Positions 45,182-55,689 of a DNA stretch of 64,000 nt are shown here, in pieces. How positions within the stretch are numbered: position 1 is the stretch's first letter; every line of letters starts with the position of its first letter. A model generated the notes under the pieces. That model was given only the letters and a program-made list of their open reading frames with translations, had not been told where the DNA came from and searched no databases. The translations under genes and the position numbers were made by a program. Source of the stretch: Ixodes scapularis (taxonomy: Eukaryota; Arthropoda; Arachnida; Ixodida; Ixodidae); NCBI RefSeq assembly GCF_016920785.2, contig NW_024609835.1:24059838-24123837 (forward strand), in the 5' to 3' direction.

Positions 45182-46802
45182 TATAGACCGTTTTATCGTG
45201 GATAGCGCCATTTTGAGAGCGAGAGAGAAAAGGGGAAAGGGCTACCGGCGCTTTCCCCCTTTCTGGTTGTGTAGAAAGAGTGAAAGTCCCGGATGAGAGG
45301 CTTGGCCGGTGTTGGGTGTCGGCTGTGCCCCAACTTCGTTCGCGCTTTCTTTCCTGTTTTAGACTCACAAACTTAAATAGAGCCACGGGCTTCAATGGCA
45401 ACAGTCCCCGGTCATCGGGACACCATTGCTCGGTCATAGGGTGCACGAATAACGACAGAAAGCGTCGAATACCGCCCAAGGACCTCGTAGCTTGCATATA
45501 ATTCGGCAAGGCACGTGCGGCTGCAATGTTTTGAAGCTCCACCGCTTTCCGCGTGACTGGAAATGATGAACCATTCATAAATTTTTGCTTGGAATAGGCC
45601 CATTTCAACGCAGCCGTTTTTAGTAATGAACAAGCGATACACGAAACGGGAACCTCAATTAACTTTTGTAAACACCCGGAGCTGCTACATATCGTTTTGC
45701 TGCGCTGCTTTTATCTTGCGTGTCCGTGTTCTCATATTTTATTGTGGATGAACGACGAAGACGTTCCAGATGTGCTTATATCGAACCGCAGAAAGCGTCA
45801 AAGCAGCCACGAATTATTTTACTATTTTATGCAATATTTTGAGTACTAACCTCCAATTTCTATCACTGACACGTTCGCTGCCGCTGTTCCCCCCGTTGCC
45901 GCACTGGCGGATGCCATGACTCGAACAAAGAAACGTACACACTGGGCTCGAAGACGCAGATCGCAACACACGAGTCGTACCCTAGATCGACTATCCAGCG
46001 CTTCAAAGCGCCCAATCAACGGAAACAACCCAAACAACCCACCAGCGGCACTCCAAGGAGCGCTTTTGTCGGCTCTCTGGTATCGCACAGGGGATCGCTA
46101 TTCAGGAAAACCGATAGAACTACCTTTTCAACAATTTCTAGCCTCACCCGGCGGCGGAAATAAGCCTTCAACTAAGTGTTGTAATTGATGAAATCGAGTC
46201 AGTCACCACTACAAATTATCAATATTAAGATAAATTCAGTTACAAGATTTTACAAGCTAAAACAGCAATTATCACGAGAAAACTGGCACGCACCTTGCGA
46301 GCGTACCCCATGTTCATCGGCGGTACAGCGTTCGGTGCGCGCTCCATTCACTAGCTGTTCCGAGCACAGTCGAGAAGATGGTGTTGAGGAAATGTCTTTT
46401 CGGTTTACGAACGCAATCCACTGCCGCCAAGACCGGGGTCATGTGGAAAGCGATGGAGCTTAAAGACATTGCAGCCGCTCTCGCCTTGCCGGATTCATTG
46501 CAAGCTACACAGGTCCTCGGACAGTATTCGACGCTTTCTGTCGTTATTCGTGCACCCTATGACCGAGCAATGGTGTCCCGATGACCGGGGAACTGTTGCC
46601 ATCGAAGCCCGTAGCTGTAATTAAGTGTGCGAGTTTAAAACAGAAAAGAAGGTGCGAACGAAGTTGGGGCGCTGCAGACACCCAACACCGGTCAAGCCTC
46701 TCATCCGGGACTTTCACTCTTTCTACACAATCAGAAAGGGGGAAAGCGCCGGTAGCCCTTTCCCCTTTTCTCTCTCGCCCTCTTTCAGTAAAACGGTCTA
46801 TA
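45182..46802. mobile_element. THAP-bearing fold-back element, 1.6 kb
   Basis: The ends are TATAGACCGTTTTA and its inverse, and arms of about 370 bp (45185-45560, 46425-46800) mirror each other. Both arms carry the same THAP-type pieces in opposite orientation. The element sits inside the inverted arm of the 44321-47312 PLE, whose sequence resumes at GGCTGCCCGCC. Either TA or a larger terminal word could be the target duplication. THAP domains occur in P-type and Kolobok transposases, but no catalytic core was found. Confidence 0.75.
45418..45560 (+). pseudogene. THAP zinc-finger fragment (left arm)
   Basis: The plus strand reads HHCSVIGCTNNDRKR and, in another frame a little later, KLHRFPRDWK. 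A THAP domain begins C-x2-4-C and has a HRFP-type motif before a conserved W; the distal C-x2-H is not visible. A frame change and stops lie between the parts. The mirror copy on the minus strand near 46570-46440 has HHCSVIGC and KLHRFPHD. THAP fingers bind element ends in P-type transposases. Confidence 0.65.
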
Positions 46803-46842
46803 GACGGCTGCCCGCCGTTGAAAGTTTACCCGTCTGTTGCTA

Positions 46843-47224
46843 TACTTCGTCTCACCCTACGATGGACTAAACGCAGAAGCTACGGACTGCCAGATCCAAT
46901 CACGAGCCACTTACAAGTTGCGTGGTATTTCGCTTCGATGCGCGTATCGGCACCCGCGTCTCGAATCACTAATGGGGAGGGGCGTAGGGCAGTTTGGATT
47001 GAATAGCACTGAGTGACTCAACAATTTTACATTGCAAAGAAAGTAATGTCATGCAGGCTGTTTGCAGTATCGAAGCTATAAAAATGATGCAGTGCTTTTG
47101 GACTCGGAGGATCATTCGTCCACCCCTAACCAATGCTAAGCGTGTCATATTTTAGCTTGCAACGTGATTGGATCTTGCGGCCCGTGGCTTTGGCTTTTAG
47201 TCCATCGTAGGATGAGACGAAGTA
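46843..47224. mobile_element. 382-bp MITE at a TA site
   Basis: The ends are TACTTCGTCTCACCCTACGA and, inverted, TACTTCGTCTCATCCTACGA, with TA on both sides (46841-46842, 47225-47226). Removing it with one TA restores the PLE arm, as judged from the opposite arm at 44365-44385. Tc1/mariner-type target, no coding potential. Confidence 0.9.
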
Positions 47225-47415
47225 TAGTTGAAAGATGTGGTTGTGTTGTCCCTGTTTTAATTGTTTTATTCTTTCTTCATCCATGACTTAAACCAACACA
47301 CTCTTCCAAGCATAGATATGTTCGTCCAACCGTGCATCCCGAAAGTACTTTGGATAATCGTCCCTACCAAGTTGCATTAGGTCAGTGTCTCGTGAGTGTT
47401 CGGCTTCACAGGAAT

Positions 47416-48668
47416 TGCAAGTCGTTTTTAATCAGCATATAGAACCGCGATATTGCAATTTTATTCTCCACGATTTCAAATGATTGACTACTCTTTAATA
47501 CGTGTCATTGGCGAGCTTTTGGGGGCGTTTGGCCTACGGGCGCTAAAAACAATTTGGTGGACAAGAAAGCAAGATACACTATTTTTATGGTGTACTAAAT
47601 ACTATTTTCTTTCGAATCGGGGAAGTGTTGATGTGGTTGACGCTAAGCTAGCACTTTTAAGCTGCCTGCAGTACTAGTAATGATAAAAATCGCTACGCAT
47701 TTCTCTGCATGCTGTAAAAATTAGCGACACCGCGGGCCTTTCGCTACGGTGCTATGCGGTGCCGTTACTTTTCCGAGCGTATAATTTTCGTTATTTTATT
47801 TGATGAAACCGTTTTTAGAAATGAAAACTCCGTTTTTCGTTTAGTTTCGTTACTCCGTAATTTTATCAGAGTGTCTATATCTTTTCTGTTATTCGTTCAT
47901 ACTAAAAAAATCCAGGTTTAATTACTATTCACGCTGCTTTCAGACTCCTGGGCCAGCGTCCTGGTGCAGACTTGGAAACTAGCTAGCGCTCCGTTTCAGC
48001 ACCTAGTTCTCGAGTCAAGCAATTGCCGATTATTTCAGTAAAAGCAAATGAGGCAAAAATAATTGAAATCACACCCAGAGAACAATGCATAATAAGCGAA
48101 TGCGAGATCGCAAAATCTCCATGAAAATGCACAAGCACAGATGATGTTCAAAAGAACAAAATCAAAGTCACAATCTTATTTATTTTACAAAACTGCCAGC
48201 CCAGTAAAAGGCTACGGCAGGAGCATTAACTACAAGTAGAACAGATGCTGAGTACATAACTAGAGGGATCACAGAAGAAAAAAAATAAGATATATGAGAT
48301 GGAGACACACCATACACAATCAAAATGCTTTCTTAACACTTCACGAATGTGCGGGTAGGTTTACTGACAGGTACAGTCACTTTTACATATCATAAGATAC
48401 TTCTAAAGCCCTTACACCTTCTAATTCTGTAACTGGTATGGTACACCTGTAGACGATAAATTGTACAAACCACATGGAATTAAACATCGAGCTACTTGAT
48501 GAGAAGGGTCTGCAGGTATCCGTCTTGAGATGCATACTTAAGATAAGGATGCACGAGTGTGTTATATGCTGCAAGTTTGGCTCACCTTGTATGCTAAAGA
48601 ATCCATCAGCTTGTGTATTATGTCTGACACAAAGTTGAAGTCCTGTAGATGCCAATGAAGTGTGCATT
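47416..48668. other. No supported gene
   Basis: AT-rich sequence with short ORFs lacking domains. It lies downstream of the exon array described next and could hold its 3' part. Confidence 0.4.
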
Positions 48669-49712
48669 CTACAGGCAAAAGCTACCCCAATCCCCCAGTA
48701 CCACATTGAAACCATGGGAAACACAAGAAAGATGAATATTAAAAACTCTCTCGAGGACCCCTTTACTCCATACAGTCCCCTTTATAGTGGATTTTTCGAG
48801 ACACTTAAGTTGATCTGGAACGAGAAAGCACTTAAGTCCAAATTGTAAATTGTTCTCTTCACGTTGCAACTGGTACTCCTGTCATTGCGCCAATATCAGT
48901 TTTATCTGCATTAAATTGCTTTGTAGCTCTTTGTTATTCGTCAGTACATCAGAAAAACTGGCAGTCTGATGATACAGCCTGATGCCAAGTGTAAACAGTG
49001 TGCCTGAAAAAGAAAAAAAAAGATTATTATTTAGTCTTGTCAAGTGGCTAGCAGTGAGACAATAAGATCAAATGTAAGTAACAGTGTGTAACTGTCTGCA
49101 CTCTGCCAGGAAATAAACAGCAGTCGAAAATGAAAACTCATCATCTGTTGCTGCAGCAATCTGTCCAGGACAAGCTGGAGAAGCAAGGGCCCTTAGGGCG
49201 CTGCTTAGACCTTGTTCAGGCAGCCACGGGATGGTACGCACTTCTAGAATGAATAAATGAACAGAGACAACAGTCGTAGGGTGTACCTCGGTCGACTTGG
49301 AAACACTATCATTGTGCTAAATTCACCAGCAGCTGAAGGGGACTGCCGGCTGGGAAAGTCAGGTTCTGTACAGCACCGCTTGGAACTTCCTGGGGGGCCT
49401 CTGGAGGACACACTCGCCTAGAATCGACAAATACGGCACTAGTGATAGGTGAGCCTCAGTTGACCTGGAAAGAGTATCGGACTGCCAAACTCACCATCAG
49501 CTGCGGTCACTGCGGCAGATTGCCCCGAGGGAAAAGCTCCGCTTGAACCTTGCTGGGGGCACTCCGGAGGACACACTCCTAGAATGGACAGAGATGGCAC
49601 TAGTGGTAAGTGTGCCTCGGTCGACCAAGAAATAGTATCGGGGGCATTGCCTTGTGGTGGGGTGCCTCGGGGACTTTAGGGAGCCGACCAAAACAAATAA
49701 ATGGAACTGCAT
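48669..49712 (-). CDS. Candidate host gene: array of duplicated exon-like units (partial model)
   Basis: Minus strand. Exon 49578-49495 is preceded by TCCATTCTAG and followed by GTGAGT. It is 84 bp, phase 1 at both ends, open, and reads VCPPECPQQGSSGAFPSGQS. A second unit (49417-49327) has GATTCTAG before it, GTGAAT after, and reads VCPPEAPQEVPSGAVQNL. A third (49243 to about 49141) has CATTCTAG, but its donor is AT instead of GT. The intron parts are also repeated (TCGACCGAGG..., ACTAGTGCC). A further exon starts at 49003 after T9CTTTTTCAG and reads TLFTLGIRLYHQTASFSDVL to an in-frame TGA at 48882. A possible first exon (MQFHLFVLVGSLKSPRHP, 49712 on) has only a GC donor. Function unknown. 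Unit 2 breaks frame with its main acceptor, so the gene may be decayed. Confidence 0.4.
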
Positions 49713-50439
49713 TTTGTAAGGGAGGCATTTAAAACTTTCAGTTTGTGCATCGAATTTATATTGTAAAACAGATAACGTGTCTTACTGAAAAGAAATGGTT
49801 TGTGAGATGTTTTACATACCACCTGCATTTCCAGTTCCCTTGCAGTGGTGGTTTACTCTCTAGGTTGAAGGTAACGAAAAAAGACATTTTTGGGAGAGCA
49901 TTTTCTCTCAATTTTCTGCTCTCCTTTGTTCTGCATGATTAGTGTTTTGAATTGGTGGATACTGAAAAAGTCCTGTAATAGAATGAAAAGATCGTATTTT
50001 AGTCGAGAGCAGATCATGTAACGCCACCTCAAACGCCCGTTTCTGCAGATCCTAGGTTAGCCTGCCAAATACCTGCACGTAAAGTTTGCACTGTCAAAGC
50101 TGCTCGTGCGAGTGTGGGGTTGATCTCGAATGTTTTATTAGCTTGTGTTTTGGTTTCAATAAGACTGCGAGCGAAGGAGACCCTATTGACACTACAAGAG
50201 CGAACTCACTTTGAGCGGGCTAAGCACACACGCTTGTCCAGTAAGAGCGTCATCAGAGAAAACATACTCCAGAGCCACATATGCTCTGACATACTCGTGC
50301 TTGTCGCACGTGCACTGGCTGCGTTCGCACTTTTATTGAGACGAATTATAGATACATCCACATGCTCGGGTCCGCAGCCGCGGCAGCGTTGCAAGCTATG
50401 TGCGCTAAACCATGTATGGTACGCGAGCACGTACGCAAC
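49713..50439. other. No supported gene
   Basis: AT-rich to 50000, then GC-richer sequence leading into the non-LTR fragment. ORFs lack domains. Confidence 0.4.
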
Positions 50440-52452
50440 ACTTGACGAGAGCGCGTACTCCGCATGCACCCATAATTGGGAGCGACACCGATACCAGAAC
50501 TCCTCGCGGATACTTTCACTAAAGTTCCGCTGGTACCGACAGTGGGACCGCCCCCCGAGAATTGGGACAAGTTCCGTCATCCCACGGCATCTCTTATGCA
50601 ACAACCGGACACCGACTTTACTCTGCACGAGCTGCAGTACGTCCTTGATTCCATTCCCAGACAGCGCGCGTCACCAGGACCGGATGGAGTCACCAAACGC
50701 ATCGGGGACACTCCAGTGAAACTGGCGAAAACGGCCACATATCTTGGCGTCACGTTGAACTCGAGTCTATCCTGGGGCCCAGCAATGAGGGAAGTGCTTC
50801 AAAAGATGCGAACCCATACAAACATCCTCCGGATGCTCGACGGAACTACTTGGGGAACCTCATCTCACTTGATGCTGCAACTGTATAGGGGGCTCATCCT
50901 GGCCCGCCCATTGTACGCCCTACCTCTCGCCACACTCAGTGCCACCCAGCTCAAAAACCTTGAACAAACGCAACGCGTGGCACTCAGGATTTGCCTCGGA
51001 GTTCCCCGCACAGCCTCGTCTCGGCATACGCTCACTGAATCCAGGATTAACTCTGTAGAGAACATCATGCAAAAACGGGCGCTGGATCATCTGACTCGAA
51101 TGAGCAACTGCGACTTGACCATCCGGCTCCTAATGAGGATCGCCGAGCGCGCTGAATCAGGAGCGCACCTCTGCATTCTTGGTGACATAGCTGGCACACC
51201 AGGACCACTCGCTCCACTCCCAGAGCTGCACAAAGATCCCCACTCCCTGCGGATCAGCCTTCATATCCCTGGACTGCGGTCCAAGAAGAAAGTAGCAGTG
51301 GTCGTAGCAAGGCAGCTCACGGAAGATCACTTAGTTATCCAGCACGATGGGTGGACCCGAGTGTACACCGACGGATCAGTGGACCCCTCCGGAGGCACAG
51401 CAACAGCAGTGGCTTTCTTCGAGGCAGCAGCTGTGGGTACCAGTGAGCGCTTGGATCACCAGGCATCCTCCACCACGGCAGAGCTAGCAGCCATACGGCT
51501 CGCCCTCTGGGGTATTCGGACAGGCTGCACACAGGCTTTACGCTGGGTCATCCTGAGCGACTCAAGATCAGTTTTCGAGCTGCTATCTAGGCTCGAACGG
51601 GCAACGCCCCTGGCCCGTTCAATCGCGCAGGATGCGGTCGAGCTTCAGCAAGAAGGCAACGACATTGCCTTCCAATGGCTCCCGAGCCACTGTGGCATTA
51701 GAGGCAATGAAGTCGTTGATTTCCTAGCGGTGCGGGCTTACAAGGACTCCGAGTGCCCGCTTTCAACCGTTCCCCCCCTTCTCAGACGCCAAGCTCCTTG
51801 TGAGAAGAGCCATCGCCCTACAGCACCCGGACCCCGTAGTGGTGGCGGGTGCCTTCCCAGCTCGGGTACTGCGCGGCTTCGACCGCCAAACTGCCGCACT
51901 AATGCACAGATTACGGACCGGAAGCGCCTTCACCCCGGCGTGGATAAGTCGCTTCAGACTCAATGTTGACCCCATATGCCAGACCTGCGAGGAAACGGCC
52001 GACGCCGAACATCTCCTCCTGCACTGCAGTGATCACGAAGAGGAGCGCACCAACCTATGTGATATTTTTTTTCGCCTAGGGCTACCTAGTACCCACTTGG
52101 AAGAACTTCTGCGTCCAAGAGCCTCACGAGCTACTCGGCACTCAAGAGTGTAGTCAGCTTCCTGAGGAGCGCGGAACTCCTCGAGATCCTCTAAGACTTC
52201 CAGGAGATCTAGGTTTCTTGCGGCTCCTGGGGCTCCTCGAGATCTTACATCCAGAGGTTTTCGGGAGTTCCAGGAGTCGCGATTCTGTACCGAAAGCCGT
52301 AGGAAAGTCAACACTCTGAAGAAATCCTCTTCTCCCTCTCTCCTCCTCTATCTCTTTTTTCTCTTAATTCTCTTTCCCATCAACAGTGACAAGTGCGCCC
52401 AGAGCGTAACTAACAACGACGTCGATTTGCTAATAAACATCGCTTAAACAAC
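50440..52452 (+). mobile_element. I/R1-type non-LTR retrotransposon, internally deleted RT
   Basis: The plus strand begins in the region before the RT (ADTFTKVPLVP), runs to SPGPDGVT and then jumps to TATYLGVTLNSSLSW. The whole RT palm, including any YADD, is missing. It continues through the thumb (LMLQLYRGLILARPLYALPL) into a clear RNase H: VYTDGSVDPSGG, TTAELAAIRLAL, ILSDSRSVFELL and WLPSHCGIRGNEVVDF carry the catalytic D, E, D and D. A frameshift lies at a C-run near 51771. The downstream frame ends in a CCHC-type knuckle (CQTCEETADAEHLLLHC). A 3' UTR and AACAACAA end follow. It cannot reverse transcribe. Confidence 0.9.
50476..51969 (+). pseudogene. Non-LTR ORF2 remnant: RT edges fused to RNase H
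   Basis: 497 open codons, the longest ORF of the window. The RT N-terminal edge and thumb are joined in frame by an internal deletion of what should be roughly 250-300 residues. RNase H (about residues 295-420) looks intact. After residue about 430 the frame is wrong, and the true C-terminus (RRAIALQHPDPVVVAGAFPA, CQTC...HC) is in the frame opened at 51800. The in-frame join may be chance or may mark a trans-mobilised deletion family. Confidence 0.85.
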
Positions 52453-52464
52453 AATCTAAGCCGC

Positions 52465-52635
52465 AGGTGACCGCGGAGAAGAAAGCGAGCGCGACTCAAA
52501 CCGGCCAGTTCTCGATTGACATTTTTCGGGTGGATAAGAAACGAATTTTGAGCCGCAAATATTGTTTCGCGTAGCTGGGCTAACAGATGTCACGTGCAAA
52601 TAAAAACCTTGGCGAGCATAAATACCCTGTATTAA
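52465..52635. repeat. Repeat B, copy 3
   Basis: GAGAAGAAAGCGAGCGCGAC... to CTTGGCGAGCATAAATACC matches 4936-5105 and 25126-25295. It begins about 12 bp after the end of the non-LTR element. Confidence 0.7.
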
Positions 52636-53506
52636 AATGCTCGCCAGGACAAAAGCGAGCGTTTTCAATCAATCTCTCCTTCGCAAAACTTGATGACGTA
52701 GCTGGGCGGTCGCAGTACCGCCCAGGGTCGATATTTGAATGCGGCTCATAGCTTGAACCCGAGCATTCCGTGGGCACTTGATTTGGGCTCGTGATAATAG
52801 CTCGAGAAGGCATTCGGGTAGTGGCTCGTGTCCAATCGCTGCATTGACGACAATAGCCGAACCATAACAATGTCTGGAACTCGGCGCGTGTGCTGTAACT
52901 TGTTAACCCCAGCGCGTTGCTATGATCAACATTGCGGCATATAATCGGCTCCAGATCGCGTGGCCGCTTGTTCTGGCTGCGAGTAGAGGGGGTGAACCTG
53001 CTCGTTTTTTAATTTTTTTTTTCTGCGACCTGGATTGCGTGTGAAAAACAAACGGGCGATTCACAGGTCATTAACGTGAAGGATCCGTTCTAAGCGGTAT
53101 TTGCACAAAGTACAAAAATCGTTGCATCGACGCTTTAAGATTTAGCGAGCTGACTTCCGCCTATATTTAGCAAAACTAAACAATTATCAATAAGTAATAA
53201 GGAGAAATAACAAATTAAAATAAATATACACGTCTGTGCGAGGCACATTCGGTGTCTCCCGACATCATTCATGGGGTTAAGATAATTTTTAATAAACGTT
53301 TAGGGCGGAGGTACTACTGTTTAAGTATTTTTCTAACTCAACAGTTAAATCTAAGCGCAAAAAAAGTTCCCGTGGCGGTCGACGTGGCGACAAATGCCGA
53401 CAGATATAAGTACACATATTGAATAGGGAAGCGGTGTGACACCTTTTAAGCAGCAGGCTTCGCCACATGCAGTGTCGACGAGGAAAACATGAGCCTTTCT
53501 GGTAAA
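52636..53506. other. No supported gene
   Basis: ORFs lack domains. The last 300 bp are AT-rich. Confidence 0.5.
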
Positions 53507-53658
53507 CACACACACACACACACACGCACACGCACACGCACGCGCACACGCACGCGCACGCGCACGCACACGCACACGCACACGCGCACACACGCGCACA
53601 CACGCGCACACACGCGCGCACACGCACACACGCACACACGCACACACGCACACACACA
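53507..53658. repeat. CA/CG mixed microsatellite
   Basis: About 150 bp of strict purine-pyrimidine alternation (CACACACA, CGCACACG, CGCGCACA). It can adopt Z-DNA and is mutable. The Cys/Val/Arg-rich ORFs of 69-178 codons on both strands through it are artefacts. Confidence 0.95.
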
Positions 53659-54209
53659 AAGAAACCAATCGATATTCTGCGCAGCGTATTTAAAAGGACG
53701 TTTATTGCACTTTTGGGTCGGAGCGCGCGCCGAGGCAACCGTTTAAGCGTAAAATTGCGGCGCCCTTTGTAAAATAGCAGTGCGACAAACAATCCATTTG
53801 TTTGAGTAGGGACAGCGACGGGCAAATGTGGGCACCTCGTTCAATTAAACCTTTCTAAATGCGGCCTTGTCAAGTCTGTATCTGTTTGTCGTCTGCCTAG
53901 GCTTTTCCACCGTTCCTTTTACTTCACATTACTTTTGTTTCGGTGGGTTCCGCCCAGCTGTTTGCTCTCCATCTTTGTTTAGTCCGCGCGCACGAGGTCA
54001 GGACTCTTTATACGTCCTATTCGTATTTACACGTGTACCCGCCTTCTAGAACTTTATTTACTTAATTATACCCAGTAAAAAATAAAGAGAAAACAACAAA
54101 AAATATTTTTGTGTGTGTTCGTAGTTGTTTTGTTTCCTGCGTCCGTGACCCCCTAGTGGATCACCCACACTCTTCTTTAACCCCTTTTGCGCGACCGTAA
54201 AGTTCCACA
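53659..54209. other. No supported gene
   Basis: Short ORFs only. No domain or repeat terminus recognised. Confidence 0.5.
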
Positions 54210-54350
54210 ACACACCATATTATCCGGTTTATAAGTTGCACCTTTGTATGAGTCACATCCTCCTATAAACAGACGTTTTCAGACACCTATCCACGGACAA
54301 AAAGAAAGATGTTCGTAGAATAAGTCGCACTTTTGTAAAAAAATGCTCTG
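54210..54350. mobile_element. Possible solo end related to the 8580-8974 MITE
   Basis: CCATATTATCCGGTTTATAA followed by GTTGCACC, and later AATAAGTCGCAC, resembles the CCRTATTTTCCGG..TATA end at 8580. No right end was found, so it is fragmentary. Confidence 0.4.
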
Positions 54351-55189
54351 AAGTTTATGTACTGTAAACGCTGCTAAACTATATTTATAAGCACGGATTT
54401 CTGTATTGGGATCGCTATTCGTGACTCCAGCGAACTATGGGGGGCGCGCTAATCAGGCAAAATGGCGGACGAAAAAAGGCTGTTTTCGTCGCTCTGCGCA
54501 CGGACCACCATAAACTTCTTGCACTGCAGCGTAGAATCGGTGTTACGTATGAAAGCAAAATCGATTTTGCGACGGTACAAACCTTCTTCTAGTCAGTACG
54601 GAAAAATGACACGGCGGAAGTGTAAAAATAATTACTGGGAACGATGTTTCTTTCTTTGCTGCCTACGAGAATCAAGCAGCGACAGCAGGCGACAGAGTCG
54701 AAAGGACCTCTTCTCCTGAGCTTCTCGGTGTTGCCGCTATGCGGCGTCGATTTCGCTGGAGTCGCCAATATTTGCGCAAGCGGGAGCCAATTTAAATACT
54801 CTCGCCGACGAATCGAAGGTGGAAGAGAACCCCCGTTGCAAATTTTCGCAGTTAAGGTCCATACTTATAAGGAAAGGAAAACGCAGATAAGTCCTACCGT
54901 TGCATAAAACACACTAACGTAGGTTTTTTGGAAAAAAAAACTCGCATTTTTACATCAGAGAATACAATAAGCCATTTAGAGAGAACGGGGATTAGTTAGG
55001 CGAATTCTCCATGCTAGAAGATTTGCATTGTTATTACGACTGCAACTTGTGATTTATCCTGAAACTAAAAATTGTAGAAGATGGCATTTGGTTCGCCGCA
55101 CATTGAAGACATTAGAGATGCTTACCTTCACATGAGGGGAGAAACGCGTACACTCGAGCGACGGCCAACCGGCAATGATAGTGTCCTGT
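54351..55189. other. No supported gene
   Basis: Lysine/arginine-rich ORFs at 54462-54907 have no domain I recognise. Confidence 0.45.
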
Positions 55190-55365
55190 CGGGTTTGTTT
55201 GTTTGTTTTATTTCGGACACAGGGTCACAAGGAGAAAGGACAAAAGGCATATAAGCTCTGCCTGACGAGGCCCAGTCCCCTCAGTACACTGCATCAGCAG
55301 TCAATGGAAAGAAACAAATATAAAACATCGGGGAAAAAAACAAAAACAACAAAAAAAAAAAAACA
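55190..55365 (-). mobile_element. Possible non-LTR 3' tail, 5'-truncated
   Basis: On the minus strand, GGCCTCGTCAGGCAGAGCTT, then CCTTTTGTCCTTTCTCC and GAAATAAAACAAACAAACAAAC. This looks like a retroposon 3' UTR with a polyadenylation-like signal and an AAAC tail at 55195-55215. An A-run lies at 55345-55365. No coding part is left. Confidence 0.45.
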
Positions 55366-55689
55366 GCGGCAGGTTTAGAAGTGTAAGGGAATAAAACTCC
55401 CCCACTTCAAACAACAGCAAACAAAATATTTTAATGCGCCTAGGTCAGACACCTATGTCACCATAGCCTCCTCAGTATACACGAACTCATCTCTGTTACG
55501 TCACGGCGCGGTGGTGGCGCGTCGGACGCACTTCCGGTCCGGGGCTGTGGGCGGAAGTGCCCATGTGAGACGTGTATTCCTGCGTTGTTTCGAAAGGAAC
55601 CAGACAAAAACCTGCCTTCACGTCAAAATGCAAAAGATGTAAATGCAAATGTACCAAAAGAGTCGAGAAGAGTTTGAAGGTCAGTTTCC

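Larger units (their letters stand above)
44321..47312 (-). mobile_element. Second Penelope-like element, with two nested insertions
   Basis: The minus strand between about 44996 and 44500 reads SIASKFATNVVFS, FIPCKE, LSCGHQYIGQTGG and REHHDEVSKA, the PLE linker and GIY-YIG region. Frameshifts break it. The 3' end (44640-44330) recurs inverted on the right (44955-45181, then 46803-46842 and 47225-47280). TAGATATGTTC lies on both sides (44310-44320, 47313-47323) and looks like the target duplication within a tandem repeat. The architecture equals that of the 35346-36485 element, but it is older: interrupted by a G-run and by elements at 45182-46802 and 46843-47224. Confidence 0.85.

Noticed and set aside
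53289..53825. Cysteine/valine-rich ORFs up to 178 codons
   Set aside because: They are translations of a CA/CG microsatellite, open on both strands.
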